Assembly (NCBI GenBank): GCA_003427395.1
Contig: BFEA01001002.1
Location: 112,987 to 146,412, forward strand
Reading direction: 5' to 3'
Length of the DNA: 33,426 bases
From: Chara braunii
Lineage: Eukaryota > Streptophyta > Charophyceae > Charales > Characeae
Part shown: piece by piece, positions 17,574 through 27,506 of the stretch
How positions within the stretch are numbered: position 1 is the first letter of the stretch
How the letters are laid out: every line of letters starts with the position of its first letter
Position numbers and translations under genes: made by a program
Notes under the pieces: model-generated
What the model saw: the letters and a program-made list of their open reading frames with translations, nothing else
Database searches by the model: none
Told to the model about the DNA's origin: nothing

Positions 17574-20028
17574 ACCTCACGCCCAACGCGACTTCCTGAT
17601 CGGAGTGGGATGGGGGCCCAGAAGTGCAAAAAGGGGTGTGCCAAGGATTTTAGGAAAGTGGGGTTGGAGTCCCAAGTCGGAACTGAGATCTCCTGTGGCA
17701 AGTTTCGGGGGTATAAGCGCAAAGAGAATGTGCACAGAAAGGAAACTGCTGATGTCGTGCAGCATAAGGCAGATGGCATGCGCAGTGCATCTCAGGCTAA
17801 AGATCCGGGGCACTTTTCCACGATCACAGTACCGACAGATCTAAACACTCGTGCATTCTTGAGCAAAATCCCGATAACATTGCCCCTGCCAACGAACTCA
17901 ATTTTCAAGCCTAAAGAAGTGGGAATCACCATCTCCTCTGGTTTCGCCTTCGTGGATGGTCGTGCGGTTCGACCAGTTGTCGGCACCGCTCGGCTTCTGT
18001 GCAGGTTCGCCAAGCGAATTCCGAGGCTCGATAGGCCTGGTGCCGCCGACACTTTTCGCACGATACGTGGGGCCAATAGCGGGCTATGGAATTCCACGGC
18101 ACCACCGTGAGTTGGTGAATATGGAAGGAGGAGGTGGAAGGGAGGGAAACTGGTAGTAATAACGACGAAACCGAGGGATATGAAATAATGCGTGTTATAA
18201 GTATCCGAGTAATCAGGGGCCCTAGAATCGTTAGTTATGGCACAGTGCAAGTCCCTCACACACAATCAATCGCTTTCAGTCAGACAGGGGAATTCTGGAT
18301 TTCTTAAGTTCCCCCGCCGTCCGAGTTGTTCACCTTCCCAGTATTCACGGTATTCCAGGTCCCTCAGACTCTCACGATCGGACATCCAAGAGGGAAATTC
18401 CACAGCCATATCCGTTTAGAAAGCGGTCCCCTGCATCCTTATATGGAGTTCCAAGGCTGACTCACGCAGACGAACGCGTACGCGGCGACTCGGTTTCCTC
18501 GAGATCACGGTCGTACGCGAGCGTGCACATGAGAACAGCGGGTTGGTTCAACGTGTCGATCGCATTCAACATGCATGCAGATATCCTAACCCTGCGGCGT
18601 TGGGTGAGATCCGATCATTACATATCATACATGTGACAAAAAAGGAGGAAAGAAGAGAAAGGATCAGAGACTTCTTATAACACTCTTGTCGATCGAACGT
18701 TTAACGACTAAACCAAAACATCCATAATCGAGCGCTTTCAATCATATCTGAGCGTATAGCTCACGCAAGTGAGCAGTAGACAGAGGTGAAATGGGCATCG
18801 CAAAACAAGATTGGAAATCCGAAAAGATCGATAATTAAAAGGAAATTCACATTCATTCCATGCATACATACAAAATACGAACGACAAGGAAAATCCGAGA
18901 TGAAAAAAGAAGTCCAAAAAGAAGGCCGCGATAAAATCGACCATATCTGGATCCAAAATTATACAGATGAACAGAGGAAAAGAAAGGGACAACGAAAAAA
19001 ATCTTATCCCACACCCACACAAATGCTCTCTCTCTCTCCCGATGCAGGCAGTCCGTCGCATTGTCACCCCGCTTGGTTCGAGCATGCAAGCCGGGTTCGC
19101 CCGTGCGCCACAGTCCGTCGTGCCCCCGCACGTCAACCCCGCATACCCGACACTAGCTCATTGGATCGCCAAGCTCTCACACTCACTCACCTTCCAAACT
19201 TGCTCGTTAGCCGACCCTCACTGATCACGCTAACCTCAAAATTCTTAGAGAGCAAACTAATCGCGCTTGCAGAATTTATAGCATGCATGCCTGCGCGATA
19301 GGTACGGGATTAAGCCCAGTTGGACAAGAGGAGATGAGAGAAAGTGCCTACGTCTGCATGGCCAGACCGCGACGTGGGGGTCGTAGCCACACTCCGCGCA
19401 TCGATCCGGTCATGCAGGCGCTCCGACCAATTAGAACAGAGTATGCGAGGCGAGGAAGAAGGAGAAGGCGGGCAAACACGAGGAAACCAAGAAAGAAGAA
19501 AGGTACAGTTACAATCGCGCCCGCCAAAAACGACAGTTGCATAAGATTAAGGGCGCGATCTAGTCAGAGCCCAGTTCCCAGCGCAGCAAGATGCTCGCAA
19601 GCGTTGTGCAACAAAATTCAAAGTACCTAAATTCCTAGCCTAAGTCCTAATTGCAAAAAGAAATCCCGAGAAAAGTAGAAAAGAAAAACAATTCGGTGAG
19701 CTCGTGGGGGCTCGATATCAGTTGAAAACTCAAAAACGATATTCTCGTGCGATGATCGCGCCAAAATTCCCAGTGCTCACAGCAGAACAAGAAAGAAGCT
19801 ATGGTACAGTTATTTCCCGCGCTCGTCATGGCGCAACCACCCAACCGTTGGCACGGGATTTTCCCGACACCGATCCGACAACTTCCAGCAGAAAACGAAA
19901 AGAAACAAGGACGTCCATGCAATTTGCTGCCCGACCCATCTTCCCGCAACTCACCCATCCGACCCGTCTCATTTCCCCAGGCAGCCTTGCGCAGAAAGTC
20001 GCGCGATTACAGAAAATGGTTCGTCACA
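17574..20028 (-). repeat. Element 2 LTR, right (5' LTR)
   Basis: It aligns with the left LTR and ends CGTCACA, complementary to the TGTGACG start of the other copy. In the first 275 aligned bases I count about 17 substitutions, almost all transitions. A plus-strand ORF (17556-18110) corresponds to the antisense ORF of the left LTR and stays open over the same stretch. Confidence 0.9.
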
Positions 20029-20032
20029 ACGG
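20029..20032. repeat. Target-site duplication of element 2, right copy
   Basis: ACGG follows the LTR end CGTCACA. Together with AACGG at 10479-10483 it marks the insertion point within the LINE-B RT. Confidence 0.8.
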
Positions 20033-20500
20033 AGCCAAATCAACAAGGGCGTCTTATCCGCCTGCCTACAACCCTCCTCTTCGACCTCACAGTATTAATT
20101 AGGGCATCAGACTCCTCCTTTCAAGCCCTGACGAGGGCGATGGAGGCTTTCCAATTGGCATCGGAAATGAAAATTAATTGGCGAAAGACAGTAGGTTGGT
20201 GGTTGGTGAACCATGAGGAAGAGGGTGAAAGCCCAGTCTCAAGCCCACATGGGCTTCAATGGGTGACCGCACAAGCCCCGTTGAGATATCTAGGGGTCAA
20301 GATAACGACAGCGAGACCACACCACACAATGGCAGCGGATCTCATGTCCAAGATTCTAACAAAGATGGGGGCCTGGTCAGAAGTGTACACGTCAGTCTTC
20401 GGCAGGGCCTTGATCCTAAACACATATATCTTCTTCATGCTATGGTACGCAGGGACAATTTGGACCCCACCAGCGCAAACCACACTTCATATCCAAAGTT
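20029..20500 (+). pseudogene. LINE-B ORF2: RT thumb after the insertion
   Basis: The frame resumes with LIRLPTTLLF, then RASDSSFQALTRAMEAFQLA, SEMKINWRKT and the block PLRYLGVKIT, all typical of L1-type RT C-terminal palm and thumb. The YADD/FADD catalytic pair expected after LLF is absent here (the sequence reads LLFDLTVLIR), so the site is deleted or mutated. A frameshift near 20500 moves the continuation to the next ORF. Confidence 0.85.
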
Positions 20501-21090
20501 GTGTGGAAGTACGTAACCCAAGCGAAAGAGCAGGGAGGACTGGGTATTCTGGACCCAGAACAGCAGCTCAAGGCGCTCCAAACGAAATGGATTGTTAAAA
20601 TAATCTCCCACCAAAGGCTACCTTGGACGTCATTGGCACTATATAGGATCAGACAAAAGGCTAAATATAAGATGCCTCCGAATATGTCAGGTCTGTTTTG
20701 GGTGATGTGTAGCACTTGGGCCAAGGTGGGCACAAGAGAGGGGGACAGTGCTAACACAGAGGAGAGGCACAGGGCGGGTTCGTATTGGGGACAAATGCTG
20801 AAACTGTGGAAGGAGATCTTCCCGGCCAAGGTAAAGGAACCACATACGAGAGAAGAGGCTCTTCGGCAACCGTTGTTCTGCAATTCTAGCATTAAGGATG
20901 CGCAGGGGAAGCCACTGACTCTCACTGCTAAGGACTCTAAGTGGGGAAAATGGTTAGAGCATGGGATATGGCAAATCAAACATCTCTGGTTAGAGGGAGA
21001 AAAGCCGTGGAAGTCAGCTAGGGACCTTAGGACAGAACTTAAGGGATGCCACAGACTAGTGGAGAATTACAGATCCTGCCAGCAGCCATA
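20501..21090 (+). pseudogene. LINE-B ORF2: connecting region
   Basis: The segment starts WKYVTQAKEQGGLGILDPEQ, matching the conserved W.....GGLGI.D block after the RT of plant LINEs, and continues with a Lys/Trp-rich region (KWGKWLEHGIWQIKHLWLEG). It is out of frame with both neighbours. A shift at about 21050-21090 leads into the zinc-binding part. Confidence 0.85.
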
Positions 21091-22200
21091 CCACAAGAGT
21101 GGACGGAGTTACTGAGGAAGGGAACTCAGTGGGGCTTAGGAGACTGGGCCACATGGCAACAAGATAAGGAACCAAGTGAAGCCTTTAGAATCTGGGACAT
21201 GGTGCCTATAAGAAGGGAATGGCTACAAGCGGATATGTATGCCATCGCAAATCCGGGTAGCACCACTAGCCTTCTGGATAGGGACTCCAAAACACCAATC
21301 ACCATCCAAGCGCAACATTTGCGTAAAGTGAGAGTGGTGGAGACGGAAGAATACACAATATTCTGCCCGACTATACCGGTGGAAGAATTGGAGGTGGACC
21401 CGGGTGAATGGGCGTGGAACAGGGGAAGAATGAGAGGGGCAAGAAGGGTCAACATATTACATTACACCACTCGAATCGGTTACAGACTGCGAAGGAGATC
21501 TCATTCCCTGACGATACCTCTATCAAAGTGCTGGGAAAACAAGGTAGGGGTGTCACCAAATCAACTTCCCAAAATGCCATGGACGGAGATCAACTCAATA
21601 CGTTTGGGTAGGGTCAGAATTATGCAGTGGTTAATAGCTCATGTGGCACTTCCGATAAATGCATGGCTAAATGAAAGGAGGAGTCAAGCCCAGAGGGATT
21701 CAGCTAACGCCTGTTGTAAAATATGCCAAGCGGGGACCCCAGAGTCTATGTTGCACTGCATGATCAAATGCGAGGAGGCAAACAGTATATGGGAGGAAGC
21801 CAAGTTTACATGGAGTTGTATCTCAAAGACCCCCTTGCCGATGCTCAAGACTACCCTACTATTCGGCCTAGACCTCCCAAGTCAGTGGCAGTCTTATGAG
21901 AAGAAGGTGTTTCAATTGTTAAGGCAATACAGTCCATTGACCATTTGGAAACGACGATGTCAAATTACTCTCGAAAATCGGTTAATGCATAGACAAGAGG
22001 CAAAGGAAATGCTCCTGACCCTAATTGAAACTGACTTGCGAGCGCAATGGAAGAGGGTGGGGTGTCAATGCAAGCAATACCCGGACAAGGCCGAGGACTA
22101 TAGGGCCCGATTCTTTCAGAACGTGCTGGGCCAAGGGGCGGTAGCTAGAATTCAGAGAGGGAAACTGATTTTTAAATGGAGAACGGAAAGTCTGGAGTGA
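21046..22200 (+). pseudogene. LINE-B ORF2: C-terminal region with RT zinc-binding domain
   Basis: The longest LINE-B frame, 384 codons. Residues about 175-260 contain the zf-RVT-type pattern: a Trp/Arg-rich lead (RIMQWLIAHVALPINAWL), then CKICQAGTPESMLHCMIKC followed by ANSIW. The domain is thought to help template binding. Its C terminus ends naturally at a TGA and is followed by the 3' UTR and poly-A, so this is the true end of ORF2. Confidence 0.85.
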
Positions 22201-22632
22201 AGTAGGCAGTCTACTGTTAAGGAAGCATAGTAAAAACTACTCTAATTCTTTGGTGAATAGGATCTGTGTCCTATAGTTACTCTTCTGAGACAGGAAGCAC
22301 AGTTAAGGGGCGTAGGGTTTAGGATTTAAGAAGAGCAGATAGAAAGGAGGAGGAGGAGATACTTGGAAAGACACCTGGGAGTAGGAATGGTAGTCCTTAG
22401 GCTCCTAAAAGCATAATAAGGGCAGGTTGAATTTTCTTTCCTTTTTGTCTTTTTTATTATTGTTAATCCAGTTTTATTTTTGTTCAGGAATAGCATGTAC
22501 TTTAATAGCTGAAGGGGCACACTGGACCCGGTTTCCAGTATGAGTCTGATCTGGGTATGGGTTTCACTCTTCCGGGTTGAGATGTGGAGGTATTCCCGGC
22601 CTCCTTTTGCTCAATATATAATGAAGCATGCT

Positions 22633-22663
<31 letters not shown>
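22201..22663 (+). other. LINE-B 3' UTR and poly-A tail
   Basis: The terminal 200 bp match LINE-A. An ATATAATGAAGCATGC segment precedes the A run at 22640-22663. No ORF is present. Confidence 0.85.
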
Positions 22664-22664
22664 G

Positions 22665-22676
22665 TGAAAGCACACT
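22665..22676. repeat. Target-site duplication of LINE-B, 3' copy
   Basis: TGAAAGCACACT repeats the 12 bases at 9083-9094, placing the right edge of LINE-B at its poly-A tail. Confidence 0.8.
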
Positions 22677-22903
22677 TCATGTAGAAAACTAGCACAATGT
22701 GCGAGGCTTTACTCTCGCGCGGGACACATTGCGCAAGTAAAAAACTCCATCCCTGATTCTACTTCTCATAAGGCATACAATCAATGAGGGGAGAGTGAAA
22801 GCCAAGTGAAACAAAGCAGTAGCGACACACTGACAAGGCACTTACCAACTGTGTCCCCTCCATGTTTCTCATAAGACATCACCCGACAGATCTGTGGGAT
22901 CAA
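22677..22903. other. Unassigned sequence
   Basis: No gene or repeat is recognised. It is flanking sequence between LINE-B and the tandem repeat block. Confidence 0.4.
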
Positions 22904-23514
22904 TATGCCGAGACAAAAGAACACCAATCACAGTGTCCCCAAACGACACCAAATCAGTTTGGATGCCAACAGTCAACAAAGAAGCGGTGCAGATGCCAAA
23001 TTTCCTGAGCAATCAGAGAGAATGTGTCTGCCACTACCTAGAAAAGGAATAGGAATGTTAAATATGTCATTTCACATTGTAAAAGGGACGTTGGGGCTCA
23101 GTACCCAGCGCGTGCAGGTCTCCATGAATAAGACCGGAGCCATCAATCCTGGACACCCTACATTAGACATGAGCTCCTACCCTGTCTGAGGTAGGTACGT
23201 CAAAAAAAAAAAGAAAAAAAAGAAAAAAAAAAAGGAGAAATGTGTCTGGAGAAAAAAAAGACCCCATAGAGTCCATATGCAAAGACCAAAGAACAGCAAT
23301 CACAGTGTCCCCAAATCACACCGATTCAGTTTGGAATCTGGGTCCCAACCGTCAACAAAGACATGGTGCGAAGTCGTGAACTATGAAATTTTGAAGCAAT
23401 TAAAGGGAATGCTTCTTGGGGCCAAAAAAAAAGGGACCCCATAGTAGTCCATATGCCAAGACAAAAGAACAGCAATAAGTGTCCCAAGATCCCACCAAAT
23501 CAGTTTGGATCTAG
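22904..23514. repeat. Diverged tandem repeat, three copies
   Basis: A block containing ATGCCAAGACAAAAGAACA, a CACAGTGTCCCCAAA segment and ACCAAATCAGTTTGGAT starts at 22904, 23277 and 23452. The second and third starts are 175 bp apart and the first spacing is about twice that. A-rich runs lie between copies. The third copy is cut off at about 23514 by element 3. No coding evidence. Confidence 0.75.
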
Positions 23515-24158
23515 GCAGGCCAGCTCTTTCCATAAAGGAAAGAGCTCTCCCCTGGCAGCCTCGCTCAGGCACTCGCATGCTAGCGGCAGCGCTGCTGGAG
23601 CAAGAGCTCGCGGCTGCTGGCTGGCGCTGAGAGGCGAGGTGCAGCACGTGCGGTCGTGCAGGGAAGAATGGCGCTGCTGAGGGCAGCGCCATAGCCCAGC
23701 CACCATAGCTGGTGGGCTTGGTCTACAGTGAGGCGCAGGGGTGGTCTTCGGGTGATGAGGAGGACAGTCGTGGGTGTAAAGTAACGGGATAGGTGAAGGA
23801 TGATGATGATGATGATGTGAGGGCACTTACCTTGTATTGGCGATGGTCTGCATGGGCGACATCTTCAAGTACTTCGGGTTGCTGCTGATGTCAACAGTTG
23901 CATTGTCAATTAGTAGGCTGTAGTAGCTGTGTTAGGAGTAGGCTGGTCGCTGAGCGCTAAGTAGGAGAGTGAAGGGACTGGACTCTTGTGTTGATGAGGA
24001 GAGAGTATGCTCTCCGTGACATTGGTTTTCAGTACTATGAACCTCCATTGGTGTATTATTGGTGCAATGCTGCTCTCTGGACACAGTGTGACTATCTGGC
24101 TTTCAATGTGATGGTGTAATCTGGAATTGTCATCTCGCTGTTGCTTATTTTCCTTGCA
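23515..24158 (+). repeat. Inverted 644-bp LTR segment of element 3
   Basis: This stretch is the reverse complement of 31469-32112, the first 644 bp of the right LTR, with identical length and few differences. It ends CCTTGCA, the complement of the LTR terminus TGCAAGG. In a normal element this part of the left LTR would be in direct orientation. A His-rich ORF (ATG/ATC repeats) occurs in both copies and appears to be non-coding. Confidence 0.85.
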
Positions 24159-24210
24159 TATATATATATAATATATATCGTCATATATATATAATATATA
24201 TATATATATA
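24159..24210. repeat. TA-rich microsatellite at LTR inversion junction
   Basis: About 52 bp of TA/ATATAA repeats around a CGTCA core separate the inverted LTR segment from the direct LTR part. In the right LTR the same place holds a 29-bp GC-rich sequence (32113-32141). Confidence 0.85.
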
Positions 24211-24568
24211 CCAGAAGCTTCCGGAAGGCCCTAGGAGGCTGCCTGTGTACAGCAGCTAGTGGGCTGCTGGGCCTCGTTCGGTTGGGCGCCCAACGGTCTC
24301 TGTATGAGGCTGCGAATCACGCCCAGGGCCTGCATTCTTTGGATATGCCAGGAAGGCCGTGGAAATGTCTTTGTTGCCCGGCCTGAGTTTCTCTCAACCA
24401 ACTGGCGCGTCGCAACTGCCTGGACCCCAAATATGAAATTGACAGTCGAGGGCCTCTTGCAATATGTCAGGCCCGCCTTCACTTAGGGCGGGCACCTCCA
24501 CCTTCACTTAGGGCGGGCAATGCTGTAAACAGGGCCTCATAGGCCTACCGAGGACCCTGATCCTCGCA
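24211..24568 (-). repeat. Element 3 3' LTR, direct part
   Basis: It starts CCAGAAGCTTCCGGAAGG and matches 32142-32459. It has a 25-bp internal tandem duplication around CCTTCACTTAGGGCGGG and about 20 extra bases near GGTTGGGCGCCC compared with the right copy. It ends CCTCGCA, complementary to the TGCAAGG-type terminus. Confidence 0.88.
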
Positions 24569-24569
24569 T

Positions 24570-24582
24570 TCCCTCCTCCTTT
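24570..24582 (-). promoter_or_regulatory. Element 3 polypurine tract
   Basis: The minus strand reads AAAGGAGGAGGGA directly upstream of the 3' LTR, the expected plus-strand cDNA primer site. It confirms the minus-strand orientation and the LTR edge at 24568. Confidence 0.85.
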
Positions 24583-24605
24583 ACTTCGTGAGTCCTCTGA
24601 GAAGT

Positions 24606-25016
24606 CTCTTATTCTGCAGGCATCTTCCCCTTGAGTGCTCTTTCGTAGCCTGCAATCACTTGAGGTGTTGTTCTCATGAGTTCTTCTCGTGTGAACCAGG
24701 GATCCTCCTGAGGATCCAGATGATGTCTGAAGCTCACACGATACTGCATTCTCGGTTTAGGAGGGCGCCCTCTGCCTGATGGTCGAGGAACAGGCATCAC
24801 TCGATGCTCAACGATCTGATCCACGTCCACTTCGCCATCCATGGTTGGGGGCAGCATTGATCTTCTGGAGGGAAACTGCTCAGTGGCAGCAAAAGGTGCC
24901 AACTTGGAGGCATGGAACACAGGGTACGTACGTAAGTGAGGTGGGATGCGAATTACATATGAAGGACCGTCTGGTTGATCTCCTACAATGTCTAAGATCT
25001 CCCAGGGCCCAAAGTA
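24606..25016 (-). pseudogene. Element 3 pol: integrase C terminus and chromodomain
   Basis: At about 24920-25016 the strand reads a GPWEILDIVG-type stretch typical of the integrase C-terminal beta-barrel. The ORF 24609-24920 then gives VFHASKLAPF, the standard tail of that domain, and VDQIVEHRVMPV..RGRPPKPRMQYRVSF, DPQEDPWFTREEL. The last part has the chromodomain pattern (I-L/V-x-H-R..., Y-x-V-x-F/W, E-D-x-W). Chromodomains of chromoviruses guide integration to modified chromatin. A stop near 25016 separates it from the rest of integrase. Confidence 0.8.
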
Positions 25017-25484
25017 CTATGGCATTAGCTTGCGGGATATGCCTAACTCCTGACCAAGCTCAACTGACTTAATCCAGACTCTCTCGCCTACCTGAAAGTT
25101 AGAAGGCCGTCTATGCTTATTCTCATACGCAATCATTGCTTCCTGAGATTTCCTGATATGTTCAACGGCTTGCTGCAGCATCTGTTCATACTTGACAGCA
25201 AACTCTATGCTGCCGGGTGCTGCAGTGGGTTCTCTTTCTGGTAGCAGAAAGTCAAGGGCAGTTTGCGGCTTCCAACCAAGATGCAGTTGGTTGGGAGTCA
25301 TGCCTGTAGTACTATGCACAGCGTTATTGTGCAGGCTGGCAACGAGAGGTAGTTTCTCGTCCCATTCGTCCTGACTTGGCTTGATATAGTGCCTAAGCAG
25401 GTGATGTACTACTCGATTCATCTGTTCCGCTTGACCATTTGACTCAGGATGATTCCCTGAAGTTATGTGGAGTTTCGTGCCCAT
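25017..25484 (-). pseudogene. Element 3 pol: integrase core, second half
   Basis: The segment contains TSGNHPESNGQAEQMNR, which carries the third catalytic residue (Glu of the DDE triad), followed by NNAVHSTTGMTPNQL and a region linking to the C-terminal domain. Just upstream, in the next frame, GLPTSIVSDRDVRF holds the second catalytic Asp. A frameshift near 25570 separates this from the N-terminal half, so the protein is not made as one piece. Confidence 0.9.
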
Positions 25485-25536
25485 TTGTTCAGCAGTAGAC
25501 TGCCACAGTTCGCTCGTGAATCTTACATCCCTATCA

Positions 25537-25920
25537 CTAACAATAGACGTAGGTAGTCCAAAAATTCCTTACCCCGTTGTCCATGAAGAGTTTGATAACA
25601 AAGTCAGTTTTAGTAGTTTCAGGCATAGCGATTAGTCTCACATACTTAGTAAAGCGATCCACTATAACAAAGATGTGTCTTTTTCCAGACCTGCTGGTCA
25701 CCAGCGTATCCATGAAATCCAAGGGCACACTTTGACCTGGTCCTTCAGGAATCGGCAAGGGTTTGTACAGCCCAAGCGGAGCCTGAGTCCTTGGTTTGTC
25801 CCTTTGACAAACCTGGCAGGTTTCAACATAATGTTTCGCATCTTCCATCATAGAGGGCCACCAGAATCTCTGCACTAAGTTCGCTGATGTCTTCCTATAG
25901 CCAAAATGACCAGTTGCATC
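25537..25920 (-). pseudogene. Element 3 pol: integrase zinc-binding domain and first core part
   Basis: An H2C2-type zinc region is visible as NDATGHFGYRKTSANLVQRF then CQVCQRDK. The first His of the usual H-D-A-x-x-G-H is Asn here. The core starts VPLDFMDTL (first catalytic Asp) and IFVIVDRFTKYVRLI. The frame fails at NGVRNFW (about 25573). Upstream, 25921-26120 is degenerate RNase H-integrase linker sequence with no intact ORF. Confidence 0.88.
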
Positions 25921-26120
25921 ATTACATTCTCCTAAAATAAACTACGCAAAGACTCACTATTAGCAACACACAGTCTTTTATTCCCTGCCTTCTCGAGAAA
26001 CAGCAAGCCATCTACAATCGTAAATTCGTCCAAAGTCTTCTTGTCCTTTGCTTGGAATCTACGGATGATCTCTAACATAACTGGATCTCCCTAATAGACT
26101 TCCACCAGCGATCGAGTGAG

Positions 26121-27185
26121 TTAGTCAGATATGCCAAACTCAGTGACTAGCGCGCCCAAATAGTCTGCCCTTCGTGATAGTGCATCAGCCACTTTGTTAT
26201 ACGTACCCTTGATAGGATCAAGTTGATAGTCATACATGTCTATCACTTGAATCCATCTTTTGAGTGCGTCAGATAGTACAGGCTGTGTCTTAATCCAGCG
26301 CAAAGTCTCATGGTCAGACCTCACATAGAAGAATATTCCTAGGAGGTAGTGTCTCCAATGAACTAGCGCTCTGTACAGGGCGTAAACCTCTCTCTCATAT
26401 GTGGACTTAGTTAACTTCTGAGAACGCATCTTTTTACTCATGTACTCGACCGGTCTCAACTTTGGCCCATCCTGTTGTGCAAGGACTGCACCAATGCCAT
26501 ATTGGTTGGTGTGTGTGGTCACAACAAATGGCTTGTCAGGATCTGGAAGTTTGAGAACTTCGTAGTGTGTCAAAGCGTACTTCAATTTCTTGAAGCTTGC
26601 TTCACACTCCTCAGTCCACTCCCAAGGGGTGTCAAGTCGAGTTAGATTTGTTAATGGGGAAGCTATAGTACTATAGTTCTTCACAAACGGACAATAGTTG
26701 CCCGTCATTCCCCAAAACGATCTGACCTCAGTAAGAGTTTGAGGTCTGGGCCAGTCACGTATGCTGGCCACCTTGGCATCATCAGGCCTCAGTCCATCTG
26801 CTGAGATTTCATGACCCAAGTACGAGATCTTGGTGCGACCAAACTCGCATTTATCCAAGTTAACCTTGTACTGGTGCTGTCTTAGGAGACCTAACACTGT
26901 TTTCAAGTGCTCAGCGTGCTCCTCTACAATCCTACTAAAGATGAGAATATCGTCGAGGTACACGACGATAAACTTGTCTAAGTAGTCATGAAAAATCATG
27001 TTCATTGCGTGCTGGAACGTATAAGGTGCATTGCATAGTCCAAAAGGCATCACCACAAACTTGTATAGACCGTATCTGGTCTGAAATACGGCTTTGTGTT
27101 GGTCCTCAGGTCTAATGGCAATTTGATGGTATCCGGACTTCAGGTCTATCTTGGTGAAGTACCGACATCCCTGCACTCTATCCAA
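26121..27185 (-). pseudogene. Element 3 pol: reverse transcriptase and RNase H
   Basis: The 354-codon frame begins within RT at [16 protein letters not shown] (first catalytic Asp), then KFVVMPFGLCNAPYTFQ and VVYLDDILIFS, with the catalytic YLDD intact. The RNase H that follows has EYMSKKM, KSTYEREVYAL (Glu), VRSDHETLRW (Asp) and NKVADALSRR (Asp). Its first catalytic position reads TTHTNQYGIG where the family has T-D-A-S, so the Asp is lost. RT blocks 1-2 lie upstream in other frames. Confidence 0.93.
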
Positions 27186-27506
27186 GAGGTCGTCGATGCG
27201 GGGTAGGGGGGCTCCACCTTTTTAATAGTGATGGCATTGAGGCCCCTATAATCAATGCACATCCTCAGGGTACCTCCCTTCTTCGGTACGAATAAGACTG
27301 GAGCGCCGTAAGGGGAGGTACTAGGTCGAATCCATCCATTCTCTATGAGCTCCTTGAGCTGGCGGCGCCGCGGCGGAGCTCATCTAACTCCGCAGGAGAC
27401 ATCTATAGATTCGTCCTCTAGGTACCCTACTACCGGGGACAACCTCTATCGCATGGACAACCTCCCTTTCTACCACACTTGTGGGCTCCTCAAAAAGGTC
27501 TGAATA
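27186..27506 (-). pseudogene. Element 3 pol: protease-RT junction and RT N terminus, frameshifted
   Basis: On the minus strand, successive frames read [26 protein letters not shown], then [20 protein letters not shown] and [16 protein letters not shown]. These are the classic start of Ty3/gypsy RT. At least three frameshifts occur: near 27395, in a GCCGC-rich insertion at about 27365, and in a run of Cs at about 27210 just before PRIDDLLD. Confidence 0.85.

Larger units (their letters stand above)
10484..20028 (-). mobile_element. LTR retrotransposon element 2 (9.5 kb), nested in LINE-B
   Basis: Two direct repeats of about 2.5 kb (10484-12990 and 17574-20028) bound an internal region whose gag, protease and RT fragments lie on the minus strand. 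The ends TGTGACG and CGTCACA are inverted repeats and a 4-5 bp target duplication flanks the element. A PBS sits at 17561-17573. The internal region lacks the protease active site, the RT catalytic centre, RNase H and integrase, and instead contains about 2.1 kb of unrecognised coding-like sequence. It is a defective Ty3/gypsy-related copy. Confidence 0.92.
9095..22663 (+). mobile_element. LINE-B: L1-type non-LTR retrotransposon, split by element 2
   Basis: On the plus strand it holds ORF2-type reverse transcriptase (9129-9846, 10100-10478, 20029-20500), a long connecting region, a C-terminal zinc-binding domain (to 22200), a 3' UTR and a poly-A tail at 22640-22663. It is flanked by a 12-bp target-site duplication. 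The apurinic endonuclease and any ORF1 are missing, so it is 5'-truncated. An LTR retrotransposon at 10484-20028 interrupts it. Excluding that insertion, the LINE is about 4 kb. Confidence 0.9.
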
